Shown here: positions 11,578 to 22,840 of the stretch, piece after piece
How positions within the stretch are numbered: position 1 is the stretch's first letter
How the letters are laid out: every line of letters starts with the position of its first letter
NCBI RefSeq assembly: GCF_000340215.1
Contig: NW_006921532.1
Coordinates: 10,391,764-10,455,763, forward strand
Reading direction: 5' to 3'
Source: Pseudocercospora fijiensis CIRAD86
Taxonomy: Eukaryota > Ascomycota > Dothideomycetes > Mycosphaerellales > Mycosphaerellaceae
DNA length: 64,000 bases
Notes under the pieces: model-generated
Told to the model about the DNA's origin: nothing
Seen by the model: only the letters and a program-made list of their open reading frames with translations
The model's database searches: none
Made by a program: the position numbers and the translations under genes

Positions 11578-12622
11578 TCTACACCTAATTTGTGTAGTGC
11601 GGTGGATACTCGGCAAAGACACAGATACGCGCTAATTTCCATCACTCCGAGCGCATGGCGCGACTTATTGAATAGCATAATAGTTTCCCTTCGAAAAACG
11701 AGATTCCGCGGATAGCGACGGCACAAATCTCAGGAAGCTTCTTAGTAACTTCAAGCCTGCCTGCCTACTACGATCAGACCCGACGGCACAGATATAAAGA
11801 TCTTGATGATGATGACCAGTAGAGCGAACGACGGTCATGCGATCGATGGAGTAGTGGTGGTTCACAGGCTGGATGAATTATGAATGATACTGCTGAACAG
11901 CCGTATAGTGATGGAAGCGAGAAGGATCTGTAGACAGATAGAATTTAGGAGGAAGCTTTAGGAATTGTAGAACTTGGAAAGAGAGTCGGACAAGCCGGGA
12001 TGTTGTGGTGTTGATGTCGACTTCTGCCTGAGTGTTTGTTCAAGCGGTGTGATCAAGTGGTCACGGACCAGGACAGCCTAGTGTGATGATGTGCATTCGC
12101 AATCCCTCGGTCCGAGTTCACGGTGTTTACGCAGCAGGATGAGAGATTACTTACGGCAGCGAATGGACGAAGGATTCCCTTCACCCCACAACTCGGCCGA
12201 ACCACGTTGTGGATGTTGCTTCGATCGACGTGGCGCTATGAATATTCATACCCCCAAGGACATCAAGTACAAATTGCCAATGATTCGTGTAGGACGGAGG
12301 GACTCCAAGACTTTCCCTTTAGGGCATCGCTGTCGTCGAAGAAAAGATCCAATCCGAGATTGGTCCGATTGCAGATGCACAGATATGCACTCCCGATCTC
12401 TAGCGCCGGCAATGCGGCACGTTTGCATTGCATCTCTGCGTGGAGATGTTCTCTTTACCTAAGCAGACGCCACCTCGAGTGTGTTATTGAAGACGAGCAA
12501 CGTCCATCCGCTCTATATTCTAACAGCTCTGTCCTTCTCGAAAACATTCACTCACTGATCACAATCTTGTGAAGAGCAAGGGATAATCCCAGTCAAAGTT
12601 CGCCACCATACCGGCATCGGGA
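11578..12622. other. Intergenic DNA upstream of the MCT-like transporter
   Basis: Ordinary-composition sequence between RIP island 1 and the next gene; it should include the promoter of the plus-strand transporter. Small open frames occur on both strands, but none has a recognisable domain. The start codon at 12623 is preceded by an A-rich, uninformative leader. Confidence 0.5.
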
Positions 12623-14137
12623 ATGAGCGCATCCAAATCGTCATCTCATCAAGACGAAGAAAAAGAAATCGACCTCATGGCAGCAGGAGGACGTCAGAAT
12701 GGCGTTCAGCAGCAACAACAACAACAACAACAACAACTTCCCCCAGAGAATGGAAAGCAAGCAGGCCCATCGCCACCTCGAAATTCCGCCCCACCCCCAC
12801 CTCCTCCTCCTCCTCCTCCCAATGGCGGCTACGGCTGGGTCTGCACAGTCTGCTGCGCAACAATCAACGCACACACATGGGGCCTAAATTCCTCCTACGG
12901 AGTCTTCCTCGCCCACTACCTGCAAAACAACACCTTCCCAGGCGCAACATATCTCGAATACGCATTCGTCGGCTCCCTCTCGATTTCCTGCGCCATGCTT
13001 ATATCTCCCGTCGCCACACTCTCCACGCGATACTTCGGAACAAAAGTCTCGCTTGGGATAGGCATCGTGCTGGAATCTGCCAGTCTGATCGGCGCGAGTT
13101 TTGCATCGGAGATATGGCAGTTGTTTCTGTCGCAAGGGATCTGTTTCGGGTTCGGGATGGGGTTCTTGTTTGTCGCGAGCGTAGGCATTCCGGCGCAATG
13201 GTTTACGACGAGGAGGAGTCTCGCGAATGGGATTTCGGCTTGTGGGTCTGGGTTTGGGGGGTTGGTGTACTCGCTTGCGGCAGGAGCCATGTTGAAATCT
13301 CTGGGTTTGGCCTGGACCTTTCGAGTCCTTGGGATTCTGGCTTTTGGAGTCAACACCATTTGCGCGATTCTGCTGCGGGATCGGAATAAGATTATTGGGA
13401 GTGCGCAGAATGCGTTTGATGTGCAGCTGTTCAAGCGCGTGGAGTATCTGCTCTTGGGAGGCTATGGGTGGTTCAGTATGCTGGGATATGTGGTTCTCAT
13501 CTTCAGTCTTGCGAACTATGCGAATGCGATTGGCTTGGATGCTTCGCAAGCGTCTGTGGTGTCGGCGATTTTGAATCTTGGGCAAGGACTTGGACGGCCG
13601 CCTATTGGGTATTTCAGCGATAATCTTGGGCGCATCAATATGGCGGCGATGATGACTGGACTCTGTGCACTGTTCTCGTTCGCCATCTGGATTCCGGCTC
13701 AGAGCTATGGTGTGCTTCTCTTCTTCGCGATTGTCGGAGGAGCTGTGGCAGGGACGTTCTGGACGACGATAGCGCCGGTCGCAGCAGAGGTCGTCGGACT
13801 CAAGTACGTCCCATCTGCATTGAACCTGGAATGGTTGATCATCGTGCTTCCATGCACATTCTCAGAGCCGATCGCATTGGAAATTGTGGGCGGCACTGGA
13901 AGTTACTTGGGTGCACAGCTGTTCGTTGCTTTCATGTACATTGCTGCGGCCGTGTGCTTGGTGTTTCTGAGGGGGTGGAAGATTGGAGAAGTGGATGCGA
14001 TTGCGAAGTTGAAGGGCGAGTGTGCAGATATGGTTGATGCAGTGGCAGCCGAGAACGATGAAACGTGGGCTGAACCGGCTCGAAAGGCAGGCCGACAGCG
14101 GATTATGCTCGACTTCTGGAAATGGCGGAGGGTGTGA
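12623..14137 (+). CDS. Monocarboxylate-transporter-like MFS protein (MCT/MCH family)
   Basis: Intronless 504-aa membrane protein. The N-terminal 65 residues are cytosolic and low-complexity: a run of about nine Gln (12708-12736) followed by PPPPPPPPPP just before NGGYGWVC, the usual entry into the first helix of fungal MCT-like proteins. Twelve hydrophobic segments follow. Landmarks are LNSSYGVFLAHYL in the first transmembrane unit, YFGTK in the loop of the first half, and GRPPIGYFSDNLGRINM in the second-half loop. The family exports or imports monocarboxylates or related compounds; most fungal members have no proven substrate, and yeast MCHs do not carry classic monocarboxylates except riboflavin (Mch5). 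The substrate here is therefore unknown. Its stop lies only 42 nt from the stop of the convergent formamidase-like gene. Confidence 0.88.
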   Translation: MSASKSSSHQDEEKEIDLMAAGGRQNGVQQQQQQQQQQLPPENGKQAGPSPPRNSAPPPPPPPPPPNGGYGWVCTVCCATINAHTWGLNSSYGVFLAHYLQNNTFPGATYLEYAFVGSLSISCAMLISPVATLSTRYFGTKVSLGIGIVLESASLIGASFASEIWQLFLSQGICFGFGMGFLFVASVGIPAQWFTTRRSLANGISACGSGFGGLVYSLAAGAMLKSLGLAWTFRVLGILAFGVNTICAILLRDRNKIIGSAQNAFDVQLFKRVEYLLLGGYGWFSMLGYVVLIFSLANYANAIGLDASQASVVSAILNLGQGLGRPPIGYFSDNLGRINMAAMMTGLCALFSFAIWIPAQSYGVLLFFAIVGGAVAGTFWTTIAPVAAEVVGLKYVPSALNLEWLIIVLPCTFSEPIALEIVGGTGSYLGAQLFVAFMYIAAAVCLVFLRGWKIGEVDAIAKLKGECADMVDAVAAENDETWAEPARKAGRQRIMLDFWKWRRV

Positions 14138-14179
14138 TAGTTTTCCATTCCATTGCGGCGTCCAGTCTGTGGGCCACAG

Positions 14180-16504
14180 CTACAATTTGGCATCCTTCCC
14201 CGTTCTTCCTCTCCTCAAAAACTCCTTCAACACATTCCAAGTGACCATGGCAATATCATTCTGATACGCATTCCAGCCCAACGAGCAGTACCAATTGATG
14301 CTTCCCACACTGAACACTGCTCCACCCGCATTGGTCTCATATATCACCATATCAGACCTGACGCGATCAGTTTGCGGGCCCAGCGTATTGACCAGAGGGA
14401 ACATGACCTCTTCATTGAAAAGACAAAAAGTCTCGTCATGTCCAGTACTCGTGGCGAGGAGGACTGCATTCTCAGGAGTTCCCAGATCGTAATCCAGACG
14501 ATCGATTTCGTCGCCGGAAGCCCCGCCTCCGAAGCCTTGTCTACCGATGAGAAGTTCGTCGGCTTTTGATTCAAGACCATCGAATAGCCAAGAGAACTTT
14601 GAATCGCGCATGATACTTTTTTCGAAGCGGTAAGGTACGCCCGGGCCAGACCCACACGCATCAGCACCTACACCGAAGAGGGTTTGCGGTGCTCGGCCTC
14701 TGGATCTCCATAGTCCACCTTGCGCTCCAGAGAGTGAATGGATGCGTTCTCCTGCTGGCAATGTTACGGATCGACAGCCCTGATCGCCCTTACGTACCTC
14801 CATGCGATGTGGTCTGTTGGGGTCTGTCTCGGAGCACCAGTAGAACCCGTTCCCTCCCAAGTACATCACGTACCCTCCTTGAGCGACAAAGGAGACGTAA
14901 GCATCGAGTTCGTTCAGGCTCGGGTACTCCGGATGAGAACCGGTGATCAGAATGTCATAGGATTTCACGGCATCGAGGCCTCGGATGTGAAGATCGTGTT
15001 CTGTCACCACATCGTAGCCACCTTTGCCGAGTTTTGATTCGAGGAAGCCGAGCATTAGTAGGTCGGCGCTGAACTCGCGAGGTCGATGGAATGCCCAGTG
15101 GACGTAGTCTGGTCTCATATTCAGGATCGGCCTCTTTGCCGAGGAGAAGACGTTGGCGGAGCCATCTTTGTGGACGTCGTAAGTGCTGAGGCCGAGATCA
15201 GTTCTTCGGACCATGCGACGATAATGCTCAGTCTCGAAGATGTCGACGCCTCCCGCGAGTTCCATTCGTGAGGCTAGAGATTGGTCATGCATTCGCTCGT
15301 TGGCATACGCGAGATACGTGAACGTCGGCATGACCATGGCGACTTTGGGCTTCGTGCTACGCTCAGAAGGGGTGACGAAGAAGGTTATGGCATCCTCGAC
15401 GTTGGTGTTGACACCTCTCACCAGTACCGCATATGCTCCGGACACGACATGGTCGGGGATTTGTACAACGAAGTCGGTGTCCCACGCGGCATCGTCCAAG
15501 TCATCTTCGTGGAAATGTATGGCGCCATAGCCATATTCAGCTTTGGTCCAGTCGGACTCGCTTCCGTCCCAGTCGTGGCCTTTGACGCCTCGGGCTGGCG
15601 CGTTGACGAGAAGGCCGTGATGCTGCAGGCCTGATGTGTCTATGATGCGATCGGTGGGTATGTGCTGGGAGAAGTCATACTTGGCCCACGCTCGATATTT
15701 GCCTGGAGATTCGGCGGCTACGTCGATGCGGAAGTTGTCCACTTTGCCATTGAAGCAGTTGCGGTGTGTTGACGATGCGTTGAGATGGGGATCGAAGAAG
15801 CCAGCGGCCAGCGTGAGAGGCGATCGTCCGGCGAGTATGGCATGGCGACTGAGTGAAATTGTCTTGCGGAAGGCAGCGGGCGCCGGCTCCGAGAGGCGAG
15901 GCACGTGTGTGGCGTGTATGCTGAGATGGCAGTCGTGGATGGTGACTTCGATATGCAGCCAGCGCCATCGTCTTGGCTTGACGTCGAGGTCGTGTCGTTC
16001 GAGACTTCTTCCGTCGCCAACGATGGAAGATATGGTGCCTCGCTTGGAGAGAATGAGGGCAAAGCCGGCGCGGGAGCAGACATCAAGCGTTGACACCAGC
16101 GTCTGCTCATGTCCACCGTCCACGTCCACGAGCCAAGGCTGCAGGTAGAAGCTGAACTGAACACCAGCAAGAGCACCCGCGGGCGGCCATGAGCGGACAA
16201 GCGCATAGGACCCCGCAGCAGCACGCTTGTAGCTGCCGTGCTGCTGCTGCACGCGAGAGTCTTCCTCGGCGATGATGACTTCGCTGTAGCGTGGCGGCGC
16301 GTGTTTCAGCGTGAGACCGCGCACCAGTCGAACGAGGGAGCAACGGTACTCTTGATCGGTGCTGGACACCTGAACGCTCCATCAGCTGCATTAATTCCAT
16401 AGTGAAATCTGCGGTACCTTGACTGCGACGCTCTCTCCAGGCGAGGCAATCCATGGCTCCACATATCCGATGATCTCGTGCTCGTGGCCACTCGGTAACG
16501 ACAT
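14180..16504 (-). CDS. N,N-dimethylformamidase large-subunit-like protein
   Basis: Exon 1 is 16418-16504 and exon 2 is 14180-16369, with a 48-nt GT-AG intron. The joined protein is 758 aa, close to bacterial DmfA2 (about 760). The short first exon ends in EPWIASPGESVAVK and continues VSSTDQEYRC, restoring the conserved N-terminal beta domain; starting inside exon 2 would lose it. A concanavalin/LamG-like region is visible at about 90-250. The C-terminal part has PTFTYLAYAN (about 377-386), GLSTYDVH (about 422-429), and GSHPEYPS with H508 and E510, in places corresponding to the Tyr and His/Glu residues of the mononuclear iron site reported for bacterial DMFase (my alignment, from memory). The bacterial enzyme hydrolyses dimethylformamide to dimethylamine and formate. 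The natural substrate in fungi is unknown and could be another amide. No small-subunit gene is seen in the window. Confidence 0.88.
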
Positions 16505-16696
16505 GTCTGTCGGTGCATGCGTTCGTGTACGACTTCGCGTTCGAAGCAGCTTCGTGAACGTGTCGTGACTGTCGCGGAACTATCCGATCACCGTACCAGC
16601 TCACCCCTGCAAGCAACACTTTCCGAATAGGCGACGACGACAACGGGCATGGGTTTGTGAAGAGGCCGATATCAAGCAGATGAACGAACATTCATC
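16505..16696. promoter_or_regulatory. Short bidirectional promoter region
   Basis: Only 192 nt separate the start codons of the formamidase-like gene (minus) and the BAR-PH-GRAM gene (plus). Both promoters and 5' UTRs must fit here or extend into the neighbouring gene. No TATA box is evident. Confidence 0.6.
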
Positions 16697-19600
16697 ATGG
16701 CTGACACCCAGGCTCCGGTGCCAGCATCAGCACCACCACCACCACCACCACCACACACTACCCTTCAAGCAGTCGAGCCGCATCCGCATCCGCATCCGCC
16801 TCTGAACCTCATTCCCGTCGGCCTGAAAGAAGCCGCCCTCGACTCGCCCACCTTTCGAGCGACCGCACTCCACTTCGCAGACAACATCGACTCCGTGGAG
16901 AGATGGCTGGACGGATACGTCAAAGCCGCTTCACGATTGCTGTCGGAGCTGGCCTCTCTCGAAGCAGCCGTGAACTCCTTCCTCACCCACTCCACCCCTC
17001 CAGCACACATCAGCGAGGCAGTCCTTGATCATGATTACACGCTTCTGGCCATGCGGAGATATGGAGAGGGCGCACGAGACTTTTGGCAGGCCACCCTCCG
17101 CAGCACGAAACGATCCGATCCAGTCGTCATTGATCCCATCAAGAGCTGGCTGAACAGCGATTTGCGAAGCTTCAAGAATGCGAGGCGAGACATGGAGAAT
17201 GCACAGAAGGCCTTTGACAGTGTCATCACACGCTATCTGGGTCAAAGCAAGGCCAAGGAAGCTTCGTCCTTGCGAGAGGACGCCTTCCAGCTGCATGAAG
17301 CACGGAAGCTGTATCTGCGATCGAGCATGGACTTCTGCGTGCAAGCCCCTCAAGTCCGAGCATCCTTAGACAAGCTTCTCGTGAAAGTATTCGCAGACCA
17401 GTGGAAAGAAATGAGACAAGCACGAGACTCGTCTGCTGCGACATTGGCCAAATGGAGCAGTGACATCGACCGCGTTCGTGGCTGGAGCAGAGAGATGGAG
17501 AACTCCGAAAGAGCCTTTAAGCGCGAGCTTCTGACGGCGAGAAAGCAGATTGAGGAAAGTGCCGAGGCCAAGATGCGGCCCTCGCGAGAGCTCGAGGACT
17601 ACGCTGCATCGACTGTGCCTTACTTGGGCACGGGCGCCTCGTCAGCGACAGGTGCGAACAAGTCTAAGGACGGGAAAGCCGAGAAACAAGGATGGCTGTT
17701 GCTGAAGACGATCACCGGTAAGCCTGCGAGGACTGTGTGGTCGCGCCGCTGGTTCTTTGTCAAACACGGCATCTTTGGCTGGTTGGTCCAAGGCACACGA
17801 TCTGGTGGAGTCGAAGAGAGCGAACGCACGGGTGTCTTACTCTGCAGTGTCCGCCCTGCTTTCCAGGAAGAACGACGCTTCTGCTTCGAAGTGAAGACCA
17901 AGAGTCAAAGCATCATTCTGCAAGCAGAAACCCAGCAAGAACTCACACAATGGATCAGCGCCTTCGAAGTTGCAAAGCGAAAGGCGCTTGAGCACCCCGC
18001 AAGCACCGAGACATCGCCTTCAGCCCCGGGAGTCGATCCAGCGTTTGCCATCAGTCCTCCTGTGGCGCCCGAGTTTGCTGCCAAAGTTGGCGAAGGCGGC
18101 CATATTTCTACGGGCAGCGAAGAGATCGGCCTGGTGCCTCCAGAACGAGAAGCTACCGGTCTTGGGCTTGTCACCCGCGCCAGCCCTGATGTCAACCCGG
18201 CCCGGCGTGTCATGAGCCTCAATGTCGACTCCGAACCGAACTTGCGCGAAGGCCCACGTGATCACGCTGCTCGCATCATTTCCAAGCTGGACTTGCACAA
18301 GCGACCCCCTGCGAGTCCACCACTGACCTCTTCGCCGGCACCCGCCGGAGGTATTGCGAGCCTGATATCAGCAAGCCACAATATCCTCCCTGTCGGCCCA
18401 GGAACGCCCGGACCAGCCACAGACGCTCCCAAGCGACAACTGCCCATGCCGACGAGCACCCTTGCGCCATCAACGCTAGCCAACCCGCCCGCTCCCACGA
18501 ATCTCAGTCACACTGCTGTAGTCGTGAGTGGCGAGCGTGGCATTGGTCTTGCACGCTCCGATGGTTCTGGTATGCCTTCGGGCATCCTTGCCAACCTCTG
18601 GGGTAGCAGCAATTGGGGATACGTCAATCGGCTTGGAGACGCTCCACCACCACCACCCAAATGGCCGAGCTCGCAGCCAAGCAGTCCGCCATTACGTGCC
18701 CTGCGTGCCCTGTCTGTGTCTCAGGACGATTCAATCATCATGGATGGTATGGACGAGCCGCCGAAACTGTCGCTCAATCCGCTTTCTCCAGACATTGCGC
18801 CATCTGCAGCACACAAGAAGAACCAGAGCATCGGGACTGAGTTACCTGCCGCAGTGCTGACCTCAGTCAAAGAAGAACCCACTGCCACCGAAGACTATCC
18901 AGCCTTCTATCCTTTGCCGCTCAAAGCGCAAGATGCGCAATTTCGTATGTTGTTCCCGACGGTCGCAAAGGACGAGAAAGTGGTTCTTGTCTTCCGGGCC
19001 ACTTGGAATCCGAATGAGCAGCAAGAATTCCCTGGCCGAGTCTATGTGACTGCGCGAGAGATCTACTTCTTTTCGAATCATCTTGGCCTGGTGCTCATTA
19101 CCAGCGTCAGTCTTGCATCGCTGTCTGAGGTTACAGCAGCGCCTGGTCGCGATTGCGATTTCCTATACCTGCATCTAAAGGAGAACATACTCCGCCCCGA
19201 TGATGCACGTAGGGTGACAGTCAAGCTTTTCCTCGAGCCTCTGAAGCTGCTGCAGCGCAGACTCAATTATCTAGCCCACAATGCCGACAAGGAGCAGCCT
19301 GCTGGACTAGAAGAAATCATCAAGGCGTTGATCAGGATGGAGACGGAAGAGCCTCGCCGAAGCTCTAGTGTCGAGAGTTGGGAAGACGTCGCTTACGAGA
19401 CTGATGGAGCTGCTGCTGACCAGACCACGCCGCAACGCCGTCGTGAGAGAAATATCAAGGCCAGTCTGCGCATTGATGGCAACCTCTACGGTGAGACACC
19501 GAAGACCGGGCGAGAGATCCAGAAGTTCAAGCTACCCGCACAGCCTGTCGTCTATGCACCTCAAGGTATGCAGGAAAGCATCACGAGGGAATTCACCGTC

Positions 19601-20935
19601 TCAGCCAAAGCACTGTTTCACGTCATGTTTGGCGATAAGAGCGCCGTCTTCCAACTGCTTTACTGCAACCGCTGGGCCGACACAATAGTGCAGACTCCTT
19701 GGACGAAGCCAGAGAAAGGGCATTGGACACGAAAATTTGCCAGCCAGAATCATAAAACGCCGCTGGCCGACAGCCAGACCATCGATATCTTCAACGACCA
19801 TCTCTGCTATGTCGTGACCAATCACAAATACCCGTGGCGGCTACCGTACTCCGACTCTTTCTCGCTTACCACCAAGTTTGTTATCACGCACACGGCAAAG
19901 TCGCGATCGAAACTGGCTGTCTTCCAGAAGCTGAGTTGGCACAAAGCACCGCCAATATCATACCTCAAAGACCTGATCGAAAGGCAAGCATACAATACTC
20001 TCGAAGCTGATGCCCTGGACCTGTCCAACGTGGCCATGGATCAAGTCGCAAAGCTCGGCACTCACAGCAAGACCAACAAGGCGGTCGAGATCTTCGGAAG
20101 CATCGGCCAGCAAACGCAAGCAGCACAGATGGACAGCAGTCAAGTACCGGACGGAGCAGTACCTCCGATGAGCGTTGTGCCCACCCGGCCGGTCAGCGTT
20201 TTCCGCCTGGTGTCAAGTGATCTCGCTGTACGTGCTATCGGCGCGTTGAGTGTCGTTTTCGATGCCATCGTCGCCATCGGCAAAGGGGCAATCAACCTCT
20301 GCACAGCTCACACCCTGCTGGTCATTGTCTTCATCATTTCTGCGCTGTACAATAGCTGGCATGGATACAGAGACGGACTGGTGTGGTATCATGACAAGAA
20401 AGCAGCACGTTACATGGCAAGGCTAGGCGTGACTCCGGAACCTATGATGGCCAAGGCCGTCTACCTCAGTGACTTGGAAGAGCTGGTAGCTCCGAAAGCT
20501 GGAAATGACTCCATGTCCGCGTTGATCACATCAACAGTGGACAGACGGCGCAAGACATGTCGCAGCACTTTCAGCGAGCAATTGACTACCTCAATCTCTA
20601 CAGCGGTATCTCAGAATCCAACGAGTGCTCGACTCCGGCGCTCCCGCGATTCTCTCGCTCGATATCGGCACGACCTCATGGTCGCCCTCCGAGTCGTCAA
20701 TCGTGTCGAGCGAGATGTCATACTTGCAGAGTGGGAAGATTGGGTACGGTCCGAGGACAAAAAGTGTCAGAAGATCAACGAAATGATGCGTCACGTGAAA
20801 GAAAAGTCAGGAAAGGACAGCAAGAAACAGGACCAGGCGGAGGTAGAGCGTGAGCTTGGCGAAGATTTTGCGGACTACTGTAAGAGCTGCAGAACAGAGG
20901 TATCAGAACTCGAGAGCGGGAGCAGGTTGATATGA
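16697..20935 (+). CDS. BAR-PH-GRAM-VASt membrane-contact protein (Sip3/Lam-type sterol transfer)
   Basis: Intronless 1412-aa protein. Domain order: a Pro-rich and HPHPHPHP-containing N-tail (1-40); an alpha-helical BAR-like region (about 45-300); a PH domain (about 328-432, KQGWLLLK to WISAFEVAKRKAL); a long disordered Pro/Ser-rich linker (about 435-730); a GRAM-like domain (about 735-870, FYPLPL to VYVTAREIYFFSNHLG); a VASt/StART-like domain (about 955-1110, ITREFTVSAKALFHVMFGD); a hydrophobic segment (about 1205-1230, TLLVIVFIISALYNSW); and a charged C-tail. This matches yeast Sip3/Lam3 and Ysp1/Lam1, which sit in the ER at plasma-membrane contact sites and move sterols. Which of the two paralogues it represents is not clear, so no symbol is assigned. 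It shares a 192-nt promoter gap with the formamidase-like gene. Confidence 0.93.
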   Translation: MADTQAPVPASAPPPPPPPHTTLQAVEPHPHPHPPLNLIPVGLKEAALDSPTFRATALHFADNIDSVERWLDGYVKAASRLLSELASLEAAVNSFLTHSTPPAHISEAVLDHDYTLLAMRRYGEGARDFWQATLRSTKRSDPVVIDPIKSWLNSDLRSFKNARRDMENAQKAFDSVITRYLGQSKAKEASSLREDAFQLHEARKLYLRSSMDFCVQAPQVRASLDKLLVKVFADQWKEMRQARDSSAATLAKWSSDIDRVRGWSREMENSERAFKRELLTARKQIEESAEAKMRPSRELEDYAASTVPYLGTGASSATGANKSKDGKAEKQGWLLLKTITGKPARTVWSRRWFFVKHGIFGWLVQGTRSGGVEESERTGVLLCSVRPAFQEERRFCFEVKTKSQSIILQAETQQELTQWISAFEVAKRKALEHPASTETSPSAPGVDPAFAISPPVAPEFAAKVGEGGHISTGSEEIGLVPPEREATGLGLVTRASPDVNPARRVMSLNVDSEPNLREGPRDHAARIISKLDLHKRPPASPPLTSSPAPAGGIASLISASHNILPVGPGTPGPATDAPKRQLPMPTSTLAPSTLANPPAPTNLSHTAVVVSGERGIGLARSDGSGMPSGILANLWGSSNWGYVNRLGDAPPPPPKWPSSQPSSPPLRALRALSVSQDDSIIMDGMDEPPKLSLNPLSPDIAPSAAHKKNQSIGTELPAAVLTSVKEEPTATEDYPAFYPLPLKAQDAQFRMLFPTVAKDEKVVLVFRATWNPNEQQEFPGRVYVTAREIYFFSNHLGLVLITSVSLASLSEVTAAPGRDCDFLYLHLKENILRPDDARRVTVKLFLEPLKLLQRRLNYLAHNADKEQPAGLEEIIKALIRMETEEPRRSSSVESWEDVAYETDGAAADQTTPQRRRERNIKASLRIDGNLYGETPKTGREIQKFKLPAQPVVYAPQGMQESITREFTVSAKALFHVMFGDKSAVFQLLYCNRWADTIVQTPWTKPEKGHWTRKFASQNHKTPLADSQTIDIFNDHLCYVVTNHKYPWRLPYSDSFSLTTKFVITHTAKSRSKLAVFQKLSWHKAPPISYLKDLIERQAYNTLEADALDLSNVAMDQVAKLGTHSKTNKAVEIFGSIGQQTQAAQMDSSQVPDGAVPPMSVVPTRPVSVFRLVSSDLAVRAIGALSVVFDAIVAIGKGAINLCTAHTLLVIVFIISALYNSWHGYRDGLVWYHDKKAARYMARLGVTPEPMMAKAVYLSDLEELVAPKAGNDSMSALITSTVDRRRKTCRSTFSEQLTTSISTAVSQNPTSARLRRSRDSLARYRHDLMVALRVVNRVERDVILAEWEDWVRSEDKKCQKINEMMRHVKEKSGKDSKKQDQAEVERELGEDFADYCKSCRTEVSELESGSRLI

Positions 20936-21514
20936 TGCATATGACTGGACGTTGGAATTCATAGAGATACCTTTCATGTCGATTTGTAGATATGCTTGTG
21001 ACGAATCAAGTTGCACGACATCATTCCAATACCAAAGTAAAACGTGTGCAGTCTTTTTTGTACGTGCTACTCTTGAGAACTTGAGGATGGTACTGTTTTT
21101 GAGTACGCCGTGCGAGACACATTGTCGAGGATTACGACGAAATGGATCTCGGGAGAGAGTGTGTGTATGGCCTCGGACATCAAATATGAAAGGGAAATTG
21201 CTAATCGCGATCTGGCTTATGCAAGAGCAATTGAGGATATAGATGAACGATAGGTGTCTAAGGAGGCTCGAGCCGGCTTGGTCGAAGGCACCGAATCTTG
21301 GTGGCATCGTCTGGCCGAACTCATAGAAGTGAAAAGCTGGACGAGAGATGCAGAAATCGTGAATCCCACTTGGTCCACTCTATATCCAGATCTGTCATTC
21401 CACACCCATAACTTCACTTGCACGCACGCCCCCCCACAACACAACTTTTCTTCTCCTTTCCCTCGACCCCTCTCTTACCCTACCTCCTCTCAGGCGCTCC
21501 GAGTGTTGTAGATT
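20936..21514. other. Unique DNA between the Sip3/Lam-type gene and RIP island 2
   Basis: Ordinary-composition 3' flank, presumably including the 3' UTR. CA and TG are common up to about 21510, after which CpA depletion begins sharply. No gene seen. Confidence 0.55.
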
Positions 21515-22139
21515 CTTCTACGTAATTCTGTAGTTCTATCCTTAGGCATCGACACTAACTACATTGGGTATAGAGAAAGCTATAGCGGAGCGCCTAAAGT
21601 CAAACCGGGCTACCTCTATATACCTAATTATTGTTCAATTTACGAAGATTAAATATAGCGTCGCAACTACGCAAAATAGCGGTTTATATCTATAGGTATA
21701 GTTATACGTTTTAATATAATCTATTAGATTGCCTATATAAAGTAGTCGCGAAAATGTTAATAGAAGGATTAATTCTTAGTTTTCTAAAACGAGGCGATTA
21801 TTATTCCCGTTTACTATCTACCCTACCTAGTATTACTTACCTATAAACGGTATATATAGCGCTAAACAAAGTACGTATAGTCCGTCGTATTAACTACCTC
21901 TCTAATCTCCGTACTTTAGAATACCTAAAAAGTGTTACTATTGCCTCTATCTCGCTATCTAGGGCTACGCGCTATACTCTTTACTATTTCTTTCTACTAT
22001 TATAGCGACTATAACTATCTAGCGCTCGTATATATATATACGCGCGCGCGCGCTAGCTGCTTCGTATATATTCTAAGTTTGACCTTACTATCGCTACTTC
22101 CGCTACCGCTACTACCCTATCGTATCTATCGCCGATAAC
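21515..22139. other. RIP-mutated DNA with a TA/CG simple repeat
   Basis: No gene assigned. At 22029-22053 an alternating purine-pyrimidine run switches from (TA)n to (CG)n, which could favour non-B DNA. The remainder is generic CpA-depleted sequence. Confidence 0.5.
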
Positions 22140-22557
22140 AATGCCTCTACTATAGTCTAATATAAGCGAGAAGTAGCGCCGCGCCTAGGCAAAGAAAGAG
22201 AAGAAAGTAGCCCTAAAGAAAGCAGCCTAGAAGAAAGACAACTAGCCTATTAGACCTAAGCTACTAGGTCGCGCTACCGTTAGTCGAGAATCGCTAGACT
22301 TTAGCTATTTGCTACTAGTCGAGTAGCTAGCTAGAAAGAGTAAATACAAAGCCTAGTTCTAGTAGCGCTACGATAAGATCTTCGATCCTGCGATATTACT
22401 TAAGTAAGTATAGCAATTAGTCTACGATACGATACGTACCTTAGAAGCTATTAATATATATCGCGATATCGTTACCTAAGGACTACGAAAGGTTCTCGAC
22501 AAGATGTATCTAGGCAAGGGCTATATACTAAAGGAATCCTAGATCTATAGTGTCTAG
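22140..22557 (+). pseudogene. Degenerate frame, possible 5' part of the helicase at 36.7 kb
   Basis: Begins with an ATG at 22140 and reads about 135 codons, with stops nearly all TAG or TAA, up to the left LTR. It has a Lys/Ala-rich start (AKKEKKVALKKAA) and a later helical segment (RYDKIFDPAILLK, VYDTIRTLEAINIYRDIV). It ends exactly where the 283-bp LTR begins. The helicase motif I region starts just after the matching right LTR, so the two may be halves of one gene split by insertion. That link is inference: I could not find a matching target duplication. Confidence 0.4.
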
Positions 22558-22840
22558 TATTAGCTAGTAACTAGCCCTATATACCTAGGCTAAGTTTTAA
22601 GCCTATATAAGAGGCCTCCTTCTACATTGTAGATAGAGTACTAACCTTGTATAGTACATTATTTATATTACACTTCTATAATGCCTATATTGCAGGGCTC
22701 TAGTTATTAGCCTAAGCAACCGTCTTGTTATCCTATTATACTAAATATAGCTGCCTATATTGCTATAAGTTATATTACCCTCGGTAGCCTATACTATTAC
22801 TATAGGTAGTAGTAGTAGTATTAGTTTCCGTCCTTTATTA
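22558..22840 (+). repeat. 5' LTR, 283 bp
   Basis: Direct partner of 36419-36701. It includes a TATA-like CCTATATAAGAGGCC and a run of AGT triplets near its end. This copy shows more TA where the right copy keeps CA or TG (for example ATGCCTATATTGCAG against ATGCCTATGTTGCAG), so it is more heavily mutated. Confidence 0.85.
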
